Below are positions 1 through 5,476 of a stretch of 5,476 bases of DNA, piece after piece. The position numbers were made by a program, and so were the translations under genes. Within the stretch, counting starts at the first letter, position 1; each line of letters opens with the position of its first letter. The notes below the pieces were generated by a model, which was given only the letters and a program-made list of their open reading frames with translations, was not told the origin of the DNA and did not search any database. Origin of the DNA: Thermoproteota archaeon (lineage in GTDB: Archaea; Thermoproteota; Thermoprotei_A; Sulfolobales; Desulfurococcaceae); assembly GCA_013154205.1 (NCBI GenBank), contig JAADCY010000163.1, positions 1 to 5,476 of the forward strand, given 5' to 3'.

Positions 1-556
1 TTTGCTGGAATAATATAGATGGTGCTCCATTGTATAATACCATCTTTATACCGTCAGGTCTTGTTACAGTGATTATTATTGTTGGTGCTTTATATCTTTC
101 TCCTGTATTGATGTTATATGCTTTATACCTATCCAGCAGTTTGATTTTACTTATTTCGAACAAGAGACCTGTTGGGAATACCTTGGATTTTAGATTATAG
201 TTTGTAGTATAGTATAGCACAGGTACAGTATAGTATTTGGTTATTGTCATGTTCACCGAGTATTGCGAGCCAGGTATCGTATGTTCATACTGAAATACAG
301 CAGGTACGCCGAGATACGCAATCCATGCGGGTGGTACTAGTTTAGGGTTCTCTTGCCATGCTTTTAGATTATTCCATAGGGCGGGAAAATTGGGAGGTAA
401 TACTATAATCGCTGAGATCGCTATAGATACTAGCACTATTAGCATGATTATTCCTACTTTTCCCGTACCATATCTCCATACCTCTTTAAATCCCTCCTTA
501 AGAGCTGCAAGACCTAATCTTTTTGATATTTTTTCCATACCAGTCTTTTTGCTCAT
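1..556 (-). CDS. dppC: DppC-type ABC transporter permease, N-terminal part (runs off left edge)
   Basis: This is the second membrane subunit of the peptide/Opp-Dpp importer, predicted to form the channel with the DppB-type protein encoded just upstream. I translated the open frame by hand: 185 codons from ATG at 556, no stop before the window ends. It begins MSKKTGMEKISKRLG, with a basic cytoplasmic tail (residues 1-33) and one hydrophobic helix at about 34-54 (GIIMLIVLVSIAISAIIV). Both fit the start of DppC proteins. Residues 55-185 are then soluble in character, Tyr- and Pro-rich, with a sequon at N102 and no Cys. They include RPDG (166-169) and LYNGAP (174-179), a motif also found in the outward insertion of the DppB-type protein. 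Ordinary DppC proteins have only a short loop here, so this is an enlarged exofacial domain. The conserved permease core and EAA loop lie outside the window. The start overlaps the previous stop (TAATG) and has GGTGA seven bases upstream; Met7 is a less likely start. The symbol is family-level; substrate unknown. Confidence 0.85.
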   Translation of the reverse strand, partial: MSKKTGMEKISKRLGLAALKEGFKEVWRYGTGKVGIIMLIVLVSIAISAIIVLPPNFPALWNNLKAWQENPKLVPPAWIAYLGVPAVFQYEHTIPGSQYSVNMTITKYYTVPVLYYTTNYNLKSKVFPTGLLFEISKIKLLDRYKAYNINTGERYKAPTIIITVTRPDGIKMVLYNGAPSILFQQ

Positions 557-2214
557 TAATACCTCACCCTAGGGTCTAAGTATACATATAATACCTCGAG
601 AACGAACCTAGCGATAATATATACGAGCGTTAACACATAGGTCAGACCAAGTATTGTAGGTACATCTCCAGCCTGTATTGCAGCGTAATAGAGGGATCCC
701 ATTCCGGGATAATTGAATACTGATTCTGTAATTATCATTCCGCCGAGAGAGCCCGCTAATGCTAGGATTACGTAGGTCACTATAGGTGGTGCTGCCACTC
801 GTATAATGTATTTTTTAATTATGTCGCGCTCAGGTAGTCCTTTTGCTTTAGCAACCATTACATAGTCCTCGCGCACTATTCTTAATACAACTGCTCTCAC
901 GCTATATAGCCACGAACCCAAGAATGTTATAACTATAGTTATTATAGGTAGTGCAGCGTAATATAGTATCATTGCTAGATGATACGGAGGATTCTGCCAG
1001 AAATGATTAATGTGATCGATAATCGGCATCGCGGTGGGCGGAAATATTGGTATCATGTAAGCGAATAGCAGTATAAATACCATTCCAAGCCACCATACTG
1101 GTATAGCATTGAAAAGTGCTGCATAGCTTACTACTAATCTATCCATTAGTGTCCCATAGTGATATGCTATTTTCGGCGCTAATGGTATTGCTATAGCAAA
1201 GCATATTATCTCTGCGATTGTGAGCATAACTATTGTTCTTGGTAGACATGCAAGTATTACCGCCGAGACAGGGGCAGGGGCTGGTATACCAGCCACGTTC
1301 GTTACTTCGGCCTGTTTTGTTATTCCAAGATCAAATGTTAGTGTTCTCCACACTAATGGCAACACTCTCTCATACCATGGCTTGTTTAGACCATACAGTT
1401 CCTCTAGCTTTGCACGATACTGGGATATCAGTTGTGAAATCATAACACAGTTTTCAGGCGGTGGTATCCTTATAGCGATCTCATCTGCTGGTTTGGCAAT
1501 CTTAGCGCCAGCAGGATATATGAACTTTATTGTAAATTCATACTTGCCCACCAACGGTTTCAAAGTAATTTGAGTGCCGTTCCTGTATGGTTCGCCATAC
1601 AAATACGTTACTACCTGACTAGAGGATACCTTTACTTCTCCGTATTTCGCCGACAAAGCACTTGTTAATTCTTTGGCTAGAAAAGTATTGTTCAGCCGGA
1701 GTTTTATGGGCATAATGACGATTAGTCTTCCATTGATCTTTGTCGCATTAGTTACTTCCGGCGCTCCCCTATAGAGAGTTACTGTGACACCATCAGGTCT
1801 TTTAATCGTAACAATTATTTCGGGTACGGCAAGTTTATTATTTATTTTATAGATTGTAAGATTCATGATCGTTATATCAGGCATGCCTGGAGGACTATTT
1901 ATACTTTTAAAGTTCAGAGAAGGATTCGAGAGATCCAGCGTGATTGTTGTTGTAAACATAGAGCTATTTATTGCTTGGAAATTACTGGTAGCAGAACCAA
2001 TCGGCTCACCTAATGCTTGACAATACTGGTTTCCATGTGCTTTCATAAGTAGAGCTTTTGTGTATGCGTTAACTTTCTGGTTGATTATTGCTTTCCATAC
2101 GCCTTCAGCATAACCTGTTGCCTCCATTATTATGCCAGTGAGAAGGACTATAAGAATTAGGGCAATGGTAAGTGCTACTGCTCTCCTAGCGAGTATAACA
2201 CCCACACCTGCCAA
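556..2214 (-). CDS. dppB: DppB-type ABC transporter permease with large extracytoplasmic insertion
   Basis: This is a membrane subunit of a peptide/Opp-Dpp ABC importer. The 552 residues far exceed the usual 310-340. Helix 1 is at about 12-30. Residues 31-273 form a mostly beta-rich, Asn/Thr-rich outward insertion with five sequons (N83, N118, N156, N175, N212) and two Cys (C65, C256). The classic DppB sequence resumes at 274 with YGLNKPWYERVLP and DLGIT. It continues with helices at about 328-347, 370-391, 412-438, 474-496 and 520-546. The EAA loop that contacts the ATPase is at 449-472 (EDYVMVAKAKGL, invariant Gly459). SVFNYPGMG (498-506) and the C-terminal LDPRVRY are also typical. The start is TTG at 2214: an in-frame TAG lies six bases upstream, and GGAGGTG sits nine bases before it. 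GTG at codon 4 is a weaker alternative. The gene has its own TATA promoter and is translationally coupled to the DppC-type gene. Family assignment is firm; substrate (peptide or oligosaccharide) is not shown. Confidence 0.93.
   Translation of the reverse strand: MAGVGVILARRAVALTIALILIVLLTGIIMEATGYAEGVWKAIINQKVNAYTKALLMKAHGNQYCQALGEPIGSATSNFQAINSSMFTTTITLDLSNPSLNFKSINSPPGMPDITIMNLTIYKINNKLAVPEIIVTIKRPDGVTVTLYRGAPEVTNATKINGRLIVIMPIKLRLNNTFLAKELTSALSAKYGEVKVSSSQVVTYLYGEPYRNGTQITLKPLVGKYEFTIKFIYPAGAKIAKPADEIAIRIPPPENCVMISQLISQYRAKLEELYGLNKPWYERVLPLVWRTLTFDLGITKQAEVTNVAGIPAPAPVSAVILACLPRTIVMLTIAEIICFAIAIPLAPKIAYHYGTLMDRLVVSYAALFNAIPVWWLGMVFILLFAYMIPIFPPTAMPIIDHINHFWQNPPYHLAMILYYAALPIITIVITFLGSWLYSVRAVVLRIVREDYVMVAKAKGLPERDIIKKYIIRVAAPPIVTYVILALAGSLGGMIITESVFNYPGMGSLYYAAIQAGDVPTILGLTYVLTLVYIIARFVLEVLYVYLDPRVRY
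564..568 (-). promoter_or_regulatory. Ribosome-binding site of the DppC-type gene, inside the end of the DppB-type gene
   Basis: GGTGA on the minus strand, seven bases before the ATG at 556, embedded in the last codons (PRVRY) of the preceding gene. With the TAATG stop/start overlap this is a translational coupling arrangement, suited to making the two channel subunits in equal amounts. Confidence 0.7.
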
Positions 2215-2223
2215 GCCCTACTG

Positions 2224-2230
2224 CACCTCC
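2224..2230 (-). promoter_or_regulatory. Ribosome-binding site deciding the TTG start of the DppB-type gene
   Basis: GGAGGTG on the minus strand, a full match to the archaeal anti-Shine-Dalgarno, nine bases before TTG at 2214. An in-frame TAG lies between this site and the TTG, so the protein cannot begin further upstream. The next in-frame candidate, GTG at codon 4, would be 18 bases away. Confidence 0.75.
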
Positions 2231-2264
2231 AGAGCTATGTAATGTGTAGGTCATCAGACGGATT

Positions 2265-2291
2265 AATCTCTTGCTGATACTGGAAGAGATT
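2265..2291. repeat. Perfect 8-bp inverted repeat in the permease leader
   Basis: AATCTCTT at 2265-2272 and AAGAGATT at 2284-2291 are exact reverse complements separated by 11 bases. The symmetry extends imperfectly outward (GGATT... on one side, ...GATTTCC on the other). It begins about 10 bases downstream of the predicted transcription start and ends well before the ribosome-binding site at 2224-2230. It could be an operator for a dimeric repressor or a 5' mRNA hairpin. No copy is visible at the binding-protein promoter. Confidence 0.55.
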
Positions 2292-2323
2292 GATTTCCAA
2301 TGCTTATTCAATTCTATTAATAA

Positions 2324-2337
2324 TATAAAAACTTATC
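2324..2337 (-). promoter_or_regulatory. Archaeal TATA/BRE promoter of the permease genes
   Basis: Read on the minus strand this is GATAAGTTTTTATA, followed by an AT-rich stretch. It matches the binding-protein promoter except for one missing base between GATAAG and the T-run. The predicted transcription start is near 2301, leaving a leader of almost 90 bases before the TTG at 2214, much longer than the leader of the binding-protein gene. It indicates that the two permease genes can be transcribed apart from the binding-protein gene. Confidence 0.65.
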
Positions 2338-2392
2338 AGGTTCAGTGTCATTAATACTACAACATAGAATCTAATCATGTATTAAGTGCAGG

Positions 2393-2442
2393 AAAAAACA
2401 ATTTTTGATTCTTAATTAAGCTAAAAAAGAAGATGATTCTTT
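2393..2442 (-). terminator. Probable oligo-T terminator after the binding-protein gene
   Basis: Immediately after the stop codon the minus strand carries a weak hairpin, AAAGAA-5 nt-TTCTTT (2426-2442), running into a T6 tract (2423-2428). A second T6 tract follows at 2393-2398. Archaeal RNA polymerase terminates at T-runs, with or without a hairpin. An A-U stem this weak is unlikely to matter in a thermophile, so the T-tracts are the main evidence. A fresh promoter downstream fits termination here; partial readthrough into the permease genes remains possible. Confidence 0.5.
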
Positions 2443-2444
2443 CC

Positions 2445-5402
2445 TTAGTGCTTCTTAACTAAAGGCACTATAATGCTGATAATTACTAGTATCAATATTA
2501 TTATGCTCAGTATCTCTAGCGTACTAACAGTACCTTTGAGACCGCTAACGTCGGATGATGTTGACTCTGTTGTTGACTTAAGGCTGTTGATACTGGCCTG
2601 TAGCGATGATAGTGTTCCTTCGAGTGCTGTTATCTTGTTGTTGACCTGGCTTAGTGACTGTGTTAGTGTTGCTGCTAGCTTTGATAACGTGTTCTGCATT
2701 GTTGTTGTTAAGTTCTGCATTGATGCCGATAATTTGTTGAAGGCTTCTGACACCTGTGCGCCCAACTGCTGCGCTAGCTGTGATCTTAGTTCTTCGATCT
2801 GTTTCTGCATCTGGCTCTGTAGGTTACTTAGCTGTGACTGCAGGTTACCTATCTGCTGCTGCATTTGTTCTAGCTGTTTCTGTGTTGCTGGTAGTGATGT
2901 TACCTGTATTGATGAGACTGCTGGTAGTGCTACCTGGTCGCTGTAGGCAATTACTAATAGCTCGTAGGTGTAGTATGGCTGTAGTATCTTAGTTATACTT
3001 GCGGGTATCTCGATCTTGAACTGCCCGGCTCCTAATGGTATAGCATCTCCTGTGTAGATCACCTTGTTGGTTGTTGTGTCAATCAATAAGAACTTGGCGT
3101 GTAGTGTTCCCTGTCCTGTTACTGATACGAATGTCACATAGTTCTCGCCTACGATTATAGGCCTCGGGTTAATGCTTAGTATCTTGGTGAATACTGGTGT
3201 ACCAAAGTACCAGGTGCTCGGTGCGAATGGATACGTTGGATCTCTGAAGGCTTTCAATACCGCTGTCTGTGCATCTTTGTTGAAGCTGTCAATGTAGAAG
3301 GGCCCATCGCTTACCCATGCGACACCATGGGCGTTGATCCAGTTGACTAGGTTCTTGAGCCTCTGTACAAACTCCTGGTCAGTTAGTACTACTTTACCGT
3401 TAACGTTAAAGACGCTCTTATAGTCAGCCGGTATCGCTCCCTTAGCTATGAATTCTTCAGCTACCTTCTTTACGTCTTGTACAACGGAAGGTACTACTAG
3501 GTCTATTACGTGTAGGCTTTGTGCCTCTGCTCTGTCACTTGTGAGAGCATATGTCTTTAGATCGAATGCAAGGTAGAACTCTATAATGTCTAGCTCGATC
3601 GGTACGGATGGACTGAATATAGCGTAATCAGCAATATAGTTAGGGTCGAAGTGCCAGTAATCCAGATAGACGTCGACCTTTCCTGTGTCCCAGTGGAATA
3701 CATATCCCTTGATCGGCTGTAGTCCAGGTCTTAATAGTGTTGAGATACTGCTCTCCAGCGTGCTCTTTGTCGGGTTATATGCTATGTCGAAGAGCAGTGC
3801 TAAGTATCCTACTATATCTGCCCATGTGATTGTTGTTCCATCATGCCACTTTGCTCCGAGGAGTTTACTGAAGTCTAATGTTACTTTACTCTTAGCAGTT
3901 ACTCCGCTACCAACCGTTACCCATTTCTCTTTGTTGGCATCCCATATGACTGCATTGCTTGGTACTGGTATTGATCCCTTAGGCCCGGCGGTCTGTACAG
4001 TCCATGATACTCTGAACGGTATTGGCTCACCGTTGAACGGGTTTCTCCAGTCAGACGGATCATAGGTCGCTCTCATTATGTCTACACTATATATGTCGCC
4101 GAAACCGCCCCAGTCGTTCCAGATACTGCTTGAAGTCCATATATAGCGGTGTCCTATGCGTACTATGCCGTTAGGCGTGTCCATCGTGCGTAGGTTGAAT
4201 GGGCTTCTCAGTCCGCTTCCTAGGTCATCAGTAACTCCTGTAACGTAGCTTGCGTAGGGCTGTAGCTCAAGTCTTGTTGCAACCCATATACGTACTGCTT
4301 CATGTATGATTAGAATTGTCGCGTTTCTGTATAGCCATATGTACTGCTGCTTGCTGGTGAATTTTCCTAAGTAGATCTTCTTGGTTAACTCATCAATCGT
4401 CTTGTTGTGGTAGTTCCACCAAGCCGCGTTTCCTATACCAGGCATGTATCCGAACCATGGTGCACCGAACTGAGAGATCGTTGCTGAGTCCCATCTGTCA
4501 ATACCTCCTTTACCCCAACCCTCCGTATATATGTGCCATTTAAAGTCTATCGGGTTGGTGAAGTACACTGTTCTTATAGCCTGTGCGAACTGCATGTACA
4601 TTCTATCTACTGTGAAGCCTACTGCTGTTAGAGCGTTCGCCAGGAGATCGCCTATCTCTTTTCTCTCGTCCTCGGTTCTGATAACGAATTTTACGACTAT
4701 CGGTTTGCCATCATAGTACCACTTACCATTGATCATCTTCGCTCCTGCTGCTGTTAGTGCTTGGCTTATCATCTTGGCTGCCAGTGTTGGGTTATACGTG
4801 AACTGGTACTCTGCTACTATATCGGCGATTATCGTGTATGTCGGGTCGTATATTGATAGGAATGTGTACATTGGAGCGGCGTAGTTACGGTAAATGTTCT
4901 GGACTATATACTTTCTGTCTACTAAGTAGTTAATTGCAAACCTAACTTTTCTGAACGCAAATGGGTTAATGCCTTTACCGGGGTATGCGCCGAATTCTAC
5001 ATAGGTCTTACCATTAGTATGGTTTACGAATACTATTGCGCCTACAGGTACTCCTTCCATCTTGGCAATCTGCTCTGCAGTATATGTTCCATTATAAGTC
5101 TTTATGTATACTGGTGCTGGGTTAAGTATAAAGTCTACTATGCCACTTGGCGGTGTTAGTAGCTTGACATCCGCGGGTAGCTGTGTCGCCTGCTGCGGGC
5201 TTAGTCCATACAGATATACGTCTATGGACTTTGTTATAGCATAAGGAACTTGGTCGGGAGGTACCTGGCTGTATATTAGCTCATTAGCTGCTGGTCCTTT
5301 CTCATTAGCATTGATTGTCTGCGCTTGCAATGCGAATGAGAGTGCAGCTCCATATGCTAGGAGTATGATTGCCAATAGGACAATGCCTAGGAGTCTTTTC
5401 AT
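2445..5402 (-). CDS. Membrane-anchored SBP family 5 (peptide/Opp-Dpp type) substrate-binding protein with coiled-coil stalk
   Basis: This is the extracellular capture protein of the importer. At 985 residues it is far longer than the usual 500-600. It has a signal peptide (KR then a hydrophobic run, about 4-25). Residues about 55-400 resemble the middle and C-terminal part of the family: SIDVYLYGLSP, the RxAINYLVDR signature (154-163), a YNP..AAKMISQALTAAG stretch (203-220) and YHNKTIDEL (331-339). Residues about 412-745 resemble the family's N-terminal part: GAKWHDGTTITWADIV (516-531) and SDGPFYI (698-704). The usual block order is therefore swapped. Residues about 746-838 look like a beta domain. 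Residues 841-962 form a Q/S/T-rich coiled coil, and 963-981 a membrane helix followed by KKH. There is no Cys, so it is not a lipoprotein. Sequons lie at N104, N127, N333, N360 and N897. The ATG start has GGGGTG eight bases upstream and a TATA box about 50 bases upstream. DppA/OppA-like in role; some archaeal members bind sugars, so ligand is open. Confidence 0.93.
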   Translation of the reverse strand: MKRLLGIVLLAIILLAYGAALSFALQAQTINANEKGPAANELIYSQVPPDQVPYAITKSIDVYLYGLSPQQATQLPADVKLLTPPSGIVDFILNPAPVYIKTYNGTYTAEQIAKMEGVPVGAIVFVNHTNGKTYVEFGAYPGKGINPFAFRKVRFAINYLVDRKYIVQNIYRNYAAPMYTFLSIYDPTYTIIADIVAEYQFTYNPTLAAKMISQALTAAGAKMINGKWYYDGKPIVVKFVIRTEDERKEIGDLLANALTAVGFTVDRMYMQFAQAIRTVYFTNPIDFKWHIYTEGWGKGGIDRWDSATISQFGAPWFGYMPGIGNAAWWNYHNKTIDELTKKIYLGKFTSKQQYIWLYRNATILIIHEAVRIWVATRLELQPYASYVTGVTDDLGSGLRSPFNLRTMDTPNGIVRIGHRYIWTSSSIWNDWGGFGDIYSVDIMRATYDPSDWRNPFNGEPIPFRVSWTVQTAGPKGSIPVPSNAVIWDANKEKWVTVGSGVTAKSKVTLDFSKLLGAKWHDGTTITWADIVGYLALLFDIAYNPTKSTLESSISTLLRPGLQPIKGYVFHWDTGKVDVYLDYWHFDPNYIADYAIFSPSVPIELDIIEFYLAFDLKTYALTSDRAEAQSLHVIDLVVPSVVQDVKKVAEEFIAKGAIPADYKSVFNVNGKVVLTDQEFVQRLKNLVNWINAHGVAWVSDGPFYIDSFNKDAQTAVLKAFRDPTYPFAPSTWYFGTPVFTKILSINPRPIIVGENYVTFVSVTGQGTLHAKFLLIDTTTNKVIYTGDAIPLGAGQFKIEIPASITKILQPYYTYELLVIAYSDQVALPAVSSIQVTSLPATQKQLEQMQQQIGNLQSQLSNLQSQMQKQIEELRSQLAQQLGAQVSEAFNKLSASMQNLTTTMQNTLSKLAATLTQSLSQVNNKITALEGTLSSLQASINSLKSTTESTSSDVSGLKGTVSTLEILSIIILILVIISIIVPLVKKH

Positions 5403-5410
5403 AAGTTACA

Positions 5411-5416
5411 CACCCC
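5411..5416 (-). promoter_or_regulatory. Ribosome-binding site of the binding-protein gene
   Basis: GGGGTG on the minus strand, eight bases before the ATG at 5402. The GGTG core can pair with the CACC of the archaeal 16S 3' tail. All three genes in the window have GGTG 8-9 bases before their start, which supports the three chosen start codons together. Confidence 0.65.
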
Positions 5417-5452
5417 TAATCGGGTTCCACTCTATAGTGTTTTTCATGTGAC

Positions 5453-5467
5453 TATAAAAAGCTTATC
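5453..5467 (-). promoter_or_regulatory. Archaeal TATA/BRE promoter of the binding-protein gene
   Basis: Read on the minus strand this is GATAAGCTTTTTATA: a TTTTTATA TATA box with a purine-rich element just upstream in the place of the TFB recognition element. Counting about 25 bases from the box centre puts transcription start near 5430, giving a leader of roughly 28 bases that contains the ribosome-binding site. The same string, one base shorter, precedes the permease gene. The start site is inferred from spacing only. Confidence 0.7.
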
Positions 5468-5476
5468 CACTGAACA

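Noticed and set aside
390..572. Plus-strand open frame of 60 codons at the permease junction
   Set aside because: It is antisense to the start of the DppC-type gene, whose frame is open for 185 codons with a clear ribosome-binding site. The hydrophobic look comes from complementing the first membrane helix.
1220..1573. Plus-strand open frames (including 1233-1445) opposite the DppB-type gene
   Set aside because: They lie wholly inside a recognisable permease on the other strand and give no family-like sequence.
2186..2254. Possible 22-codon minus-strand ORF from ATG at 2254 overlapping the DppB-type start
   Set aside because: It has no ribosome-binding site, is out of frame with the permease and resembles nothing known. 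It could be a leader peptide, but nothing supports it.
2235..2300. Possible 21-codon leader ORF from TTG at 2300, close to the predicted transcription start
   Set aside because: It would need leaderless initiation at TTG, which is unlikely. Part of it also spans the inverted repeat, which explains the sequence equally well.
2411..2420. 10-bp palindrome CTTAATTAAG after the binding-protein stop
   Set aside because: It is a short AT-rich palindrome in an AT-rich gap, expected by chance, with no positional link to a promoter.
2690..2722. Short direct repeat GTTCTGCATTG, about 20 bases apart
   Set aside because: It encodes the repeated MQN of the low-complexity coiled coil and reflects heptad repetition, not a mobile or regulatory repeat.
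2473..2946. Plus-strand open frame of 157 codons opposite the coiled coil
   Set aside because: It is antisense to a well-supported gene. Its Cys/Ser/Leu-rich composition is what the complement of a Gln/Leu/Ser-rich coiled coil yields, and no promoter or ribosome-binding site fits it.
3685..4065. Plus-strand open frame of 126 codons, and a similar one at 4531-4716
   Set aside because: Both are antisense to conserved SBP motifs and have no recognisable product or translation signals.
1..5476. tRNA, rRNA, CRISPR arrays, insertion sequences or attachment sites
   Set aside because: No such structure was visible. The window is almost fully accounted for by three transporter genes and two short control regions.

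Overview
The window reads as part of a hyperthermophilic archaeon, most likely a crenarchaeon of the Desulfurococcales type. Four signs point that way. Ile is mostly ATA and Arg mostly AGG/AGA. The promoters are archaeal TATA boxes (TTTTTATA). The ribosome-binding sites are GGTG-type, matching the archaeal 16S tail. The transporter proteins have long extracytoplasmic additions, and the binding protein is held by a C-terminal membrane anchor instead of a lipid-modified Cys. GC content is moderate, a little under half by eye. This taxonomic placement is inference; no marker gene is present.

Layout: everything lies on the minus strand, so transcription runs from right to left. (1) 5403-5476 is a short promoter region. 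(2) 2445-5402 encodes a 985-residue substrate-binding protein of the peptide/Opp-Dpp class (SBP family 5). It has a signal peptide, a binding domain whose sequence blocks appear in swapped order, a probable beta domain, a coiled-coil stalk of about 120 residues and a C-terminal membrane helix. (3) 2215-2444 is a 230-base gap with T-tracts that probably end the binding-protein transcript, a second TATA promoter and a perfect 8-bp inverted repeat in the leader. (4) 556-2214 encodes a 552-residue DppB-type permease with an outward-facing insertion of about 240 residues after its first membrane helix. (5) 1-556 is the first 185 codons of a DppC-type permease, which overlaps the previous gene by one base (TAATG) and runs off the left edge. 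It also carries an outward insertion after helix 1.

How they work together: this is the membrane and capture half of an ABC importer for peptides or, as in some archaeal members of this class, oligosaccharides. The binding protein, tethered by its stalk, would deliver ligand to the DppB/DppC channel. The ATPase genes (DppD/DppF type) are not in the window and would be expected beyond the left edge. The separate promoters suggest that the binding protein and the permeases are made in different amounts.

The least ordinary features are the apparently circularly permuted binding domain and the outward insertions in both permeases. Those insertions share a recognisable RPDG...LY.GAP motif, which suggests homologous exodomains flanking the translocation path. 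No RNA genes, mobile elements, CRISPR arrays or long repeats were seen.
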